Below are positions 11,725 to 21,275 of a stretch of 64,000 nucleotides of DNA, piece by piece. Location of the stretch: positions 6,544,400 through 6,608,399 of the forward strand of contig OY783197.1 in assembly GCA_963678675.1 (NCBI GenBank), in the 5' to 3' direction. Made by a program: the position numbers and the translations under genes. This DNA comes from Xiphydria camelus. Its lineage: Eukaryota; Arthropoda; Insecta; Hymenoptera; Xiphydriidae. Under the pieces are notes generated by a model that worked only from the letters and a program-made list of their open reading frames with translations, ran no database searches and was not told where the DNA came from. The number at the start of each line of letters is the position of its first letter. Positions within the stretch are counted from its first letter, which is position 1.

Positions 11725-11934
11725 AAAATAAGAGGCAATACAACATTAGGTATAAGTAACTAAATGTTCAGAATTACTTTTCTTATGACATGTAATAAAA
11801 AGTTAAGAATTAGTAAAGAAGGTGAATTAGAGAGGCAGAATTAGTATGCTTAGAAAATAAGAGACAATACAACATTAGGTATAAGTAACTAAATGTTCAG
11901 AATTACTTTTCTTATTACATGTAATAAAAAGTTA
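11686..11934 (+). repeat. Tandem duplication at the transposase 3-prime end
   Basis: Two direct copies of about 122 bp (each with GAAGGTGAATTAGA and CAACATTAGGTATAAGTAAC) cover the last HARBI1 codons and its 3-prime flank. The second copy is therefore non-coding. Confidence 0.9.
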
Positions 11935-12051
11935 ATAATTAATTCTGTTAGTTAGTTTAGGGTTAACTAAAATTAAAAAATTATTATTACATACTTACAG
12001 TATTCAATGACGGCTTTGTCTTGTTTTTATCCAAAATGAACTGCAGACTGT

Positions 12052-13100
12052 TGTCACGTCTTGGGGAGTGACAGACGACTAATAATCGCTCAAAGGGGGA
12101 AAGCGAAGGGGCTGCTAACACTAACGAAAGCACTGCGCCTAGCTAACACCATTTGAACAGAGATTCCCACAAAAATTTCAGGGTTACGGCTAACTACCAG
12201 CATATAAAAGGGGGGACAACACTTATTGCGCGAACACTTGCGCTCGCGAACTCAGGAGAGAGAGAGATTTATAAATCTGCACCTATATATATATACCTTT
12301 TTCCCGGGAGTTGTTCCTGTTGGTCGGTCTCGTTTTCCGGTTACTCCTTCCTTCCTTCCTTCTCGGATTTCTATGCGCAAGCGTGGGAGAGGATCCGGTC
12401 GAGAGATTGGTGGAAACACTCAGTTCAGACACTTAGACAGTTTTATTCAAATCTGAGTCGGACACTCTAAACAAATTTTGGCGAACACTGTGGTTTGGAC
12501 ATATACGGGAGTTTGCTCTGGACTAACGAGAAGTTGAACACTTTGTCCGCTCGAGGGAGAAGATTTCAACCCTTTTTATTTCCTTCAAGCGGGGGCGGAC
12601 TCCTAGCCCTACTCTAGGGGAGAAAACCTAAGCCGTGCTGAACTCTGTTTTGTTTCTTATAATTACTAGTCCTGGGAAGAGTTCGGTCTTGACTTTTCAT
12701 CTTAATCGCGGGCGGTTAGTTTGGCGATAACCCGCTGCGCTGGAGATTTTTACGTATCGTTTCCCACGGGGACTTCGTTCGTCGCTGGTTCGCTGCCGCG
12801 ACTCATCTCTGATCTGCTTCTTAGTTATCGCTTCCCACGGGGGTGTTTGTCGCTGGCTCGCTGCCGCGACTCGTCTCTGCTACTCTTATAAAACGTGACG
12901 GAATCGTGATCTGTTTCTTGGGGATCCTTACAGAGCTCGATCTCTGTTTTCTGCCTAATCGCGAACATTCACTTTGGAGATAGCCGCTACGCCGGGAATT
13001 TTGTACATCGCTTCCCACGGGGGAATGTTTTCTGTCGCTTCGCTCGCTGCTATTACTTATCACTATGGTTTCATAAAAACGGCTACGTGAGAACGTGACA
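12052..13100 (+). mobile_element. Solo LTR, 1049 bp, CTGT target duplication
   Basis: The block begins TGTCACG and ends CGTGACA (TG...CA with a 7-bp inverted end) and is flanked by the exact direct repeat CTGT (12048-12051 and 13101-13104). It is GC-richer than its surroundings and has a TATA box near 12203. Removing it with one CTGT restores a 92-base MADF exon. No internal retrotransposon sequence is present, so it is a solo LTR left by LTR-LTR recombination. A 4-bp duplication suits Gypsy or BEL/Pao; the family is not determined. Confidence 0.93.
12201..12211 (+). promoter_or_regulatory. TATA box of the solo LTR
   Basis: CATATAAAAGG lies about 150 bp into the LTR with a GC-rich stretch downstream, the usual place for the U3/R promoter of an LTR retrotransposon. 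The orientation is inferred from it. Confidence 0.6.
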
Positions 13101-13568
13101 CTGTTAAAGGCAAACCAATAGCTTTTGTAAACTTCTTGTGTTCCTGGAAAATAGAAAAGCTTTAATTAGCATTACATACTGGTGAATAACAATCAACTGT
13201 TTTTGTCTCTTTTGTATATTATAAAAATAAATTTTTATCTATATTACACTTATTTTTTCCGAACAGACGCCTTAACATAGGTACGTACATTTTCCAGTTC
13301 CAGTAGATTTCTTCATTTTCAATTTTTCTCTCCTAAGAGATGCTAAAAGATTTTCCATTTTCTTCTTACATTGGTCCGCTGGTCTTCCTACTTCGTTAGC
13401 GATCTCCATCCACGCATCCTGCTTCTTAATTTTGTTGAAATGATCGGGATCTTGAGGATCCCAAATCATAGTTTTCGCATGGTAAGTTTCTATTAAATTT
13501 ATTGTGTTTTCTTTACTCCACTCCATAATAATATAGTGTACAATAAATAATAGTTCTTTGATAGACTG

Positions 13569-13592
13569 ACGACGACGACGACGACGACGACT
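13569..13592. repeat. (GAC)n trinucleotide run
   Basis: Eight consecutive GAC units lie just upstream of the MADF start codon. An apparent arginine-rich N-terminal extension in the minus frame comes from this microsatellite and is probably not translated. Confidence 0.9.
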
Positions 13593-14000
13593 GATAAACG
13601 GGCAATTAACTAACACTATGCGTGACACAGAGTTTGTCTGAACACTTTTATTTAATGAACAGCGTTTCCCGTCTTTTCACTTTCACTGCCTTCTCTAGAC
13701 TGAGGCACAAAGGGAGAAAGGTCTTGGTCAAAATGGAAAAATACTTGAAACAAACATCTTCCAGATACTAAATGAATTTAAGTAAAAGGTGACAAAAGAT
13801 TGATTTTTGTAATACTTCCAATCAAATATACCAACAAACGTTAACCAACAACGTATATAGAACAAAATTAAAATAAATTAGTATTAATATATTTATAAAT
13901 TCTGTTTTCGATTCTTTTTTTGTTATTGTTAAAAAAAAATACTTTTTATCTTTATTTTTCTTTTATATATACCTATGTATTTTTTTATAATTAGTAATAA

Positions 14001-14504
14001 CTAGCTAACCCGGCGAACTTCGTACCGCCTCAGAATCAATAAATGTTGTTAACCTAAAAAAGAAATGTATTTTAATTACACTTTAATTAATTTAATTCAC
14101 TTTGCAACAAGGTAAATATTTGCTTTATTGAAACGAATCGAAATGATTCGCGTAGCATTATTGCACTACTTTCTGTTAAACTGTTTGCTGGATGTGTTGC
14201 ACTTGGGTCGATTCCCTACATTGAAGCACCTTGTGATATACGATACTCTGATTCAAATTTTTTTTGATTTTCTCATTTTCCAATACGCGATGAAACCTCT
14301 AGGAAAATTAATGTCTTCATAAATTTTTTTTTTCGTAAATTTTTCAGATACATTTTCTTGTACATTTTTCAGATGTTTTTATACTTATTCTGTTATTCGT
14401 GGCGGAGACAAATCCAAGAATCACAAACGTCATAAAAATCTGTCCAGCCGTTCTTTAGTTATAAATAGTGTAACTAACCCGACTTTCTTTTATATATATA
14501 TAGA
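14001..14504 (-). mobile_element. Short non-autonomous Helitron, complete ends
   Basis: Read on the minus strand it starts TCTATATATATATAAAAG and ends GTTAGCTAG. On the plus strand it is preceded by A (14000) and followed by T (14505), the exact A/T insertion site of Helitrons. The same family lies at about 9600-9983. Confidence 0.85.
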
Positions 14505-14859
14505 TTATTATTCACTTATCTCTATCACCTTCCTCATCAATATTATTTTCAATTGTATCATTCGCCCCATTATCGTCGAAATATGTGGGAATTGAGAGCA
14601 ATGATTAGGTGAGCATCCTATGCATACAACAGGCAACGATACACGAAACCTATGCACTCTCGTCCCAACTAGTCGCCGCGCGTAACGTAGCAGTCCTTTA
14701 ATGCGATGGCTAAAAACCGACAAGTGGTGGTTCGGCTTGTAACGGTTACGCGTGTCAGATTGGTTACGGATAACATGCAACAGAATTCCCTCTCCACTAG
14801 CCGTAACGTAACAGGTTCGGTGTTACGGGTCATCTGTTACAAATGGATACGGGCCTTTA

Positions 14860-15361
14860 GATGCGCCAGGAGGAACTGGTAAAAAGTTCCTAATTAGATT
14901 GATCACGTTCCGAATTCACTCGATCTGCCAGGGATCCCATCGCATGTACTGCAATTGAAAATTGGCGTACCAATTATAATGTTGAGAAATATCAACCAGC
15001 CAAAGCTTTATAATGGCACGCGGCTTGCAGTAATAAAATTAATGAACAACGTCCTAGAAGCAACAATCTTGACAGGACCTTTTAAAGGTGAAGATGTCCT
15101 CATTCCTCGCATTCCTATGATTCCAACGGATATGCCATTTCAATTTAAGAGATTGCAATTTCCAATTCGACTGACGTTTGCAATCACCATCAACAAAGTT
15201 CAGGGCCAATTTTTAAAATTGTGCGGTTTAGATCTAGACACGGATTGCTTCTCACATGGACAATTATATGTTGCGTGTTCTAGAGTCAAAAAACCAGGCA
15301 ATCTCTATATCTGCACAGACAATGGAACAACAAAAAATATTGTATACCCACAAGCATTGTG
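14860..15361 (+). pseudogene. Helitron helicase: Walker A joined to C-terminal motifs
   Basis: The frame opens with DAPGGTGKKFLIRLI, the phosphate-binding Walker A loop of the PIF1-type helicase. After a short degraded stretch it continues with LDLPGIPSHVLQLKIGVP, LYNGTRLAVIKLMNN, RLTFAITINKVQGQ (helicase motif V region), SHGQLYVACSRV (motif VI) and a TGA stop at 15360. Around 250-300 residues between Walker A and the C-terminal region are missing. The helicase unwinds DNA during rolling-circle transposition; this copy is non-functional. The upstream part of the gene lies left of the Harbinger insertion. Confidence 0.92.
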
Positions 15362-15454
15362 AAATTAAACATATTAGAAACGTACGCTTTCTCTTTTCTT
15401 TCTTTTCCATTTAACCAGACTGAACCACAGTAACGCGTGGCAGGGTACAGCTAG

Positions 15455-15625
15455 TTATACATAATATCGGAGTGCCATAAAAAGCGGTAGTCCTTATTTC
15501 TAGATTTTTAATGTTTGCCAGCTGCGATTGATAGATTTACCTTACGTATTTAAACAAACGAAGAGATCAAGACATGATAATTTCTCATCTTCTCCATTAT
15601 CTGGAATAAATGTCTAGAAGGTGTG
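15455..15625. other. Short spacer, nothing recognised
   Basis: AT-rich sequence between the Helitron 3-prime end and a mariner derivative; no ORF, repeat or terminus recognised. Confidence 0.5.
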
Positions 15626-15830
15626 TATAACTTTGCTTCCGCCGTTTTTTTTTCGAATCGTGAATCGCTTCAAAAGATGACTAGTTTTTTCAACACGGGA
15701 TTCGTACGCTGCCCGAAAGATGGGAGAAAGTAGTGGCCAGCGATGAACAATACTTTGAATCATAAATGTATAACCAGTTTTTACAATAAAGCCTTGAATT
15801 TCGGAAAAACGGCGGAAGCAAAGTTGTATA
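15626..15830 (+). mobile_element. mariner deletion derivative
   Basis: TIRs TATAACTTTGCTTCCGCCG and (reverse) TATACAACTTTGCTTCCGCC enclose only the end of a mariner transposase: the plus-strand frame reads LPERWEKVVASDEQYFE then stop, the standard mariner C-terminus. About 1 kb of coding sequence has been lost. Confidence 0.85.
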
Positions 15831-16403
15831 CTTAATATCTTATGGAACTACATTCTTATCAGAGTATGAAAATAGATAGACTAAAATGGTATACAAGGTG
15901 ACTGGTACCGCGACGTATTCCTTTGAAGAGGTGTTAGTAGAGACAATTTGCAGTCGATTGAACCACAAGATGCATAATCCACTTGTTGATAGTTTTCGAG
16001 ATATTTTAATTTTTGTGTTTTCTTAGAAATAGACTACCTTTTAGTACTAATTGTAAAATTAAAAAAAGGATAATTTTTTTTGTATTTTTTTGCCTCTACC
16101 GTTAATACACATAGTAGTTCATGTTATGTAACAAAAATTATGTTAAATAGTTTGATATGAGAAAAATACAGAAGCTAAAACCTACAACGGTTGTTAGAAA
16201 CTTTAACCCAATTGTAGATTCACCAGGATTTATTTCAAACATTTGTGAATACATTAAACGTACAAACTATTTTAAAAACCTCTGCTTCATCACCTTTTAA
16301 ATGAGGTATAAAGTTTTAAGGAATTTCCTGTTACTTCCAGGAATAATACAAAAATAGCTCAGCAGGTAGGCTATCTTAATGTGGGATTGGAGAGGAGGGC
16401 CTA

Positions 16404-16685
16404 CCGTATGTTTCATCCCAAACGAAACAAGCTTAGATACCTATATTGCCGATACTTTGCCGACGGTCGAGAATTTGATAGTTAGAATTGGCTTGAGAAG
16501 AGTGCGCTGTGTGTGCTGTGTGACAGCGAAAAGTGTCAAACGTTTGATTTCCCGATAGCTGTCAATTCGGGAGATCGAATTGATCGAATTGACAGCTTTC
16601 CCGATTTGATAGCTATCGAGAAATCAGACATTTGACACTTTTCGCTCTCACGCAGCACACACAGCGCACTCTTCTCAAGCCAACT
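16404..16685. mobile_element. Hairpin MITE, TA-flanked, 3-prime arm truncated
   Basis: It starts CCGTATGTTTCATCCCAAACG-like sequence after TA and folds on itself through inverted copies of GTGTCAAACGTTTGATTTCC and GCGCTGTGTGTGCTG. The right arm stops short of the mirrored terminus. The full-length relative is at 28008-28382. Confidence 0.75.
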
Positions 16686-17225
16686 ATACCTTGGCGTTAC
16701 CCCGAGCGAGCCCCGACGTTACCCCTCTGGATTTTTATGTGTGGGGGCACATGAAAGAAGTCGTGTAGGGTCAAGGTGGGTAAAAATGAGACACTCTCAA
16801 ATCTTTGGAGTAAAAAAGAGATACTCTCTGCTGACATCTATTATCGACTTTTAGATATACTTACCATCTTATAGCAGATAACCAAACGTCACATTTCATA
16901 GAAATTCAATACTTCCATGAAAGATGGTGCTCATAACTTTTTACAGTTGGCCAATAATTTCTACTCATTATAACCTCTAACTTTCTGCAACCGGCGGGAA
17001 ACATTGTGTAATATCTATTATTTTTACCAAACAAATAAACCGTGTATAGTTTTTATGTGTTGGTAGAGTAATGTTCTTTGCTGTTTTGTGAAGGCAAATG
17101 TTAATAAAGTCGATTAATTCAGTACTGGGCTAAAAACCGGAAAGAATAAAAATGAGACACGTTTTGGGGTAAAGTTTAGACAGTTTTAATTTACAGGTGG
17201 CTTAGGGTAAAAATGAGACAATATC

Positions 17226-17890
17226 TGTTAGGTAACTGTTGAATAATGGCGCGTTCATCTATTTCGACTGGTTCGGGTTTCGACCGTCTCGCGGCAGCAC
17301 CTCGCGGCAATGCTCGTCGATCGTCGATCAATGCCACGTCGAGTGCACTGGCCGCGCTTGCGCATATCTGTTTCTTCCGTTTTCTTATCATCTCTTCCGG
17401 TTCAGTTCTGCTCGGTTCTTCTCAAGTGCTTCTCGGTCTTGTGTAACAGCTCTCGGAACGCTCGGTTAATTCTCACGGACAATTCATAGAATTCTCTCAT
17501 CTCAATCTCAGGGAAGTTCTCATCGATACTCTCGTTGATCTCATTCGGTCCGCTCGGTACTCGAGGCTCGTGCGCTCGGTATCTTGTACGAGCCGCGTGC
17601 TCGGATTCTCGACCTCTCATAGGTTGACCACGCGGTCAGCCATTGCTCACGCGGTATATAAACTCATCGGGAGCCGATCAATAATATCGTGCCGTTGCTC
17701 ATTTCAAGTATTGTGACTACTCATAAGTGTTAAGTGCGGATTACTCATTGTGTGCTCAAATTAAAGACCCAATTTTCACTGTCAACTGCTTTCGCGTACG
17801 GCCTTTCCTTTTTCCCCAACATCTACACCGTTCCTTGCCACGGGACGCTCAACGGAGAGTCGCGAACCACGACAATCTCCAACAGGTAAT
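17226..17890 (+). promoter_or_regulatory. GC-rich promoter-like or LTR-like block
   Basis: A GC-rich, CpG-rich segment with repeated CTCGG, a clear TATATAAA at 17655-17662 and a following ATTAAAG. It begins TGTTAGG and ends CCAACA, like an LTR, but I see no direct target duplication. It lies immediately upstream of the psq-type ORF, which it may drive. Solo LTR and native promoter are both possible. Confidence 0.4.
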
Positions 17891-17913
17891 AAAGAATTAT
17901 TATTTTACAGAAA

Positions 17914-18291
17914 ATGGTGAAGAGTACACCAAAGCCAAAGCGGTACACAAAAGAAGACTTAGAAGCTGCTTTACACGAGATTAGGGAAAAGAAAATTTCT
18001 ATACGCAAAGCAAATAAAATTGTAACTGTGAAGTATTTGGGTGGAAAAAATGAGCAAAAAATATACAAATATATCTCAATTATTGAAAAAGTCACAAAAG
18101 AGAACGATTTTGAAGTTATGACGTTAAAGTCCGTTGATGACACTAAAACAAGATTTAAAACCGTTGAGTCTGACGTAAACATTGTAAGTTATATTATTGA
18201 GAAATTGCCACTTCTACAATTAGTACTCAAAGGTAAAAAGAGTACATTATATCTTTCCAGAGAAGCCCGATATACACGAGAACTAACGTAG
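17914..18291 (+). CDS. psq/pogo-type helix-turn-helix protein (125 aa)
   Basis: The frame begins MVKSTPKPKRYTKEDLEAAL, continues HEIREKKISIRKANK, and ends RYTRELT with a TAG at 18289. The first 45 residues match the pipsqueak-type helix-turn-helix found at the N-terminus of pogo/Tigger transposases: basic leader, YTKEDLEAAL helix, then SIRKA helix. The canonical downstream motif that follows SIRKAA is altered. The rest is lysine-rich with no CENP-B-type domain or DDE core. It could act as a DNA-binding remnant that recognises the element ends; that is inference. The frame is uninterrupted but may be a 5-prime fragment of a lost transposase. Confidence 0.6.
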   Translation: MVKSTPKPKRYTKEDLEAALHEIREKKISIRKANKIVTVKYLGGKNEQKIYKYISIIEKVTKENDFEVMTLKSVDDTKTRFKTVESDVNIVSYIIEKLPLLQLVLKGKKSTLYLSREARYTRELT

Positions 18292-19194
18292 TAAATATAC
18301 CTGAGTTCATATTTTAAAATGCAGGATGTTGCTTTTTAGTTTTTTATTGTTAAAATAATAAATTGCGGGTATATTTTTGATAAAAAGCAACAAAAAAATT
18401 CAAAATGTCTGTTTCTTACCCCTCTCTGTCTCCAATTTACCTTTGTAGGATATTAAATTTGTCGTTAACAATGCCAGATGAAGCCTGTCCTATTTTTACC
18501 CAAGGGCCTCATATTTGCCCAAAACGAAAAGTAAAAATGAGACACACTTTTTGTTAAACCACTTTTTAAAATGTTTATATTAGGTCAACATTGCTAGTAG
18601 AACATGTATACAGGGTGTTACTTAATGATAGGCCGTAATTGCAAGGCACATTACTGAATCAATTTCCAGTAGAAAAGTTCATATTAACATGTGTCCTAAA
18701 ATGTACACTTTTTTCGTCAATATTATTCATGAGACTGTCCCCCGGGACGCCACTGGAACTCATAATTATCTTCTAGTTAGTGCTAACTTAGTGTCTTATT
18801 ACAATAAACAACAGTGCCAAATTGCAACAAAATCGGCACAAGGATCTTTGAGATATTATTAAAAAACCGATTTTTTTGATGTGTAAACATCAATTACGGC
18901 GGTATGAGGGTAAACCTCGGGAAACGGGACGGAAATGTGAAACCGGATGTGATTAGTGCGCAGTGATTCGTGCGCAGCTACTTCAGCGCTTGCGGCCTAA
19001 GGTGGCATTACATTTTCATGTCGATGATGTCGATATAGTAAATCGCTATACAAGCTACTAATAGCGCAGCTAGCATTGGTGACGCACACAAGCCTAGTCA
19101 CTTTCTCCTAGCTTCCCCACGCGTTCCGTAAACAGCTAACACTTGTATCTCTGTCTAAATAATCTATATATACCGTAATACCGTATACCGCACG

Positions 19195-19322
19195 TCCCGT
19201 AAGAAACGCAACAAGCGACATTTTTCTTCGGCGGTATTTGCCGACGGTGTTTGAGTCTTTTACATGTACACCGTTGGCAAATACTGCCGAAGGTAAATGT
19301 CGCTTGTTGCGTTTCTTACGGG
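19195..19322. repeat. 128-bp hairpin
   Basis: CCCGTAAGAAACGCAACAAG and its complement at the other end, with nearly complete self-complementarity around 19258. Confidence 0.9.
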
Positions 19323-19348
19323 AAACCGTATGTCCCACTCTGTACATA

Positions 19349-19650
19349 TTGGCCAGTTTGAAATTACCTTCGGGCAGGCTTGGTCGGTACTCGAGTCATT
19401 TAATACCGGTAGAAGTCGAGTCGGTAGTTAGAGTAGGTGTCAATTCGGGTGATCGAAGCGTCTAACCTCGAAATTGTGAATTTTTGAATAATGGTGAGTA
19501 ATTTCCATTATTCACAAATTCATAATTTCGAGGTTAGACGCTTCGAACTCTCGAATTGAAACCAACTCTAACTACCGACTCGACTTCTACCGGTATTAAA
19601 TGACTCGAGTACCGACCAAGCCTGCCCGAAAGTAATTTCAAACTGGCCAA
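19349..19650. repeat. 302-bp hairpin
   Basis: Near-perfect inverted halves around 19495, bounded by TTGGCCAGTTTGAAATTAC and its complement. It shares internal sequence (GAAGTCGAGTCGGTAGTTAG) with the hairpin at 19721-20015. Confidence 0.92.
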
Positions 19651-19720
19651 TACAGAGTGGTATACGCATACGGTATACCGCATACCGTATGTCCCGTCCA
19701 TAACCGCACAGTTACAAGCA

Positions 19721-20015
19721 CCTTGAAATTTGCCTTCGGCCGGGCTTGGTCGGTGTTCAAGCAATTTTTACCGGTAGAAGTCGAGTCGGTAGTTAGAGTT
19801 GGTGTCAATTCGGGAGATCGAAGCGTCTAACCTTGAAATCGTGGATTTGTGAATTATGGTGAGTAATTTCCATTATTCACAAATTCATGATTTCGAGGTT
19901 AGACGCTTCGATCTCCCGAATTGACACCAACTCTAACTACCGACTCGACTTCTACCGGTAAAAATTGCTCGAATTCGCCCCGGCCACAAAGCCAAGCCGA
20001 AGGTAAATTTCAAGG
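19721..20015. repeat. 295-bp hairpin
   Basis: Near-perfect inverted halves around 19865, bounded by CCTTGAAATTTGCCTTCGG and its complement. A sister copy of the preceding hairpin with divergent flanks. Confidence 0.92.
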
Positions 20016-20582
20016 TCATATGGACATCAGTCATATGGACATCAACATACGGACATCGGTTATCGAAATAACCGATCTGAACTTGCTGACGACGCCAACG
20101 CGGATAACTACGCATGCGCATTCACGCTTCTCCGGTGATTCTATTGGACGAGGAGATCCACGGGGGTGCTCATGCAAAACTCGCAATTTTGCTATGGTCT
20201 GGTTGATCGCGGACATACGGTACATGTAAATTTGTGCAGTGTCACATATGTAACTAGATTAGATCCTAAGGCCGTACAACCTTCAAGGGTTACTAGATTT
20301 CATAGCGGTAAAATTCAAATATTCCATACTAATTTAGGATTGCTATTCTATCGAGAAATAACGAGCGGATAAATGGAATTCGACAGAACGGTTCGCACCA
20401 TTTAATAGTATCACAGTCATAAATACCTCGCCAATCGTTAGCTAATCCTAAGTTCTCCGAAACGGCATATTCCGGGAATGTAAGCTGCGAACACCGCGGT
20501 TTATACCTTTCCTGGAAATCAATTATCCGATGGATCGTCGCGAGCCATCTAATGCAGTACCCGGCTTATCCAGGTACGAGAG

Positions 20583-21275
20583 AAAAAAAAACAAAACGAG
20601 TCTGCTAGTGCTCGAGACACTGATGTGTAAACATCGCGTGAGCGGTAACTATGGAACGGAAATGTGATTGGGATTTGTGAATATTGGTATCTGTAATCGA
20701 AGTAATTTCAAACAATTTTAAATCTTATAACGGTAGAAAAATATTTTTCATTTTCATTGTCATTTAATAATGCCGCGCTTGATACAATCGGCTTATGATA
20801 GCTAAAATAAATAAGTGAGTCGGAGTAGAGCCGATCGGCGAGGAGTTACTCCGACTCACTTACTGTACATGGCGAACACCACTTCCATACAACATTGTTC
20901 TGCCAGATGTTTACACATCAATTACGAGTAAGAATGACTAATTGATGTGTAAATATCTGGCAGAACAATGTTGTACGGAAGTGGTGTTCGCCATGTACAG
21001 TAAGTGAGTCGGAGTAACTCCTCGTCGATCGGCTCCGACTTACTTATTTATTTTAGCTATCATAAGCCAATTGTGTCAAGCGCGGCATTATTAAATGACA
21101 ATGAAAATGAAAAATATTTTTCTACAGTCATAAGATTTAAAATTGTTTGAAATTACTTCGATTACAGATACCAATATTCACTAATCCGAATCACATTTCC
21201 GTTCATAGTTACCGCTCACGAGATGTTTACACATCAGTGTCTCGAGTACTAGCAGACTCGTTTTGTTTTTTTTTA
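20583..21275. repeat. ~690-bp hairpin
   Basis: Inverted arms of about 340 bp around 20930 with few mismatches (CTCCGACTCACTTACTGTAC and complement near the centre). The short loop contains AATTACGAGTAAGAATG. Confidence 0.92.

Larger units (their letters stand above)
10090..13526 (-). pseudogene. MADF-domain partner gene of Harbinger, three exons, broken
   Basis: Exon 1 (13526-13289) encodes MEWSKENTINLIETYHAK ... RPADQCKKKMENLL, a MADF/Myb-like trihelix DNA-binding domain; donor GTACGT. Exon 2 (13143-11999, acceptor TTTTCCAG, donor GTAAGT) encodes TQEVYKSYWFAFNSLQF and LDKNKTKPSLNT once the solo LTR inside it is ignored. Exon 3 starts at 10769 (acceptor GTGCAG) with an acidic/basic linker and a BESS-like end (DECYYFGNCIASKLR, then IEHDILNIFRMANQ after a frameshift near 10458; a second shift near 10310). 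Exons 2 and 3 join in phase 0. The last base of exon 1 is T where G would be expected, so splicing to exon 2 creates TGA. HARBI1 exon 2 lies antisense inside intron 2. Known role of the family: bind TIRs and bring the transposase to DNA. Confidence 0.85.
8685..14856 (+). mobile_element. PIF/Harbinger element, TTA duplication
   Basis: TIRs start AGGCCCGTATCCAT at 8685 and end with its complement at 14856, and the inverted similarity continues for about 150 bp with several GTAACGTAAC motifs. TTA flanks both sides (8682-8684, 14857-14859). The element carries a HARBI1-type transposase on the plus strand and a MADF-domain gene on the minus strand, the two-gene set of this superfamily. It has itself received a solo LTR (12052-13100) and two short Helitrons (about 9600-9983 and 14001-14504). 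It landed inside the Walker A region of a Helitron helicase. Both genes are broken, so it is dead. Confidence 0.93.
7893..15454 (+). mobile_element. Autonomous-type Helitron relic, split by piggyBac and Harbinger
   Basis: Helitron helicase coding can be read across three separated blocks: 7893-7958 (QALNLLENNLHWDAYIN), 8543-8684 (LPNQIRALFVVC ... IFFL) and 14860-15361 (DAPGGTGKKFLI ... IVYPQAL). The two gaps are occupied by a piggyBac element with TTAA duplication and a Harbinger element with TTA duplication. The 3-prime end is CTAG at 15451-15454 followed by T, as required for Helitrons. The Rep (HUH) domain and 5-prime end are not in evidence, so the left boundary is a truncation. Confidence 0.85.

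Noticed and set aside
13272..13628. Poly-arginine N-terminus on the MADF protein
   Set aside because: It comes from a (GAC)n microsatellite upstream of the better ATG at 13526, where the MADF homology begins.
17239..17620. Several overlapping ORFs in a GC-rich block as an exon
   Set aside because: Frames are open on both strands because of base composition and a CTCGG-rich repeat; a TATA box and LTR-like ends fit a promoter or LTR better.
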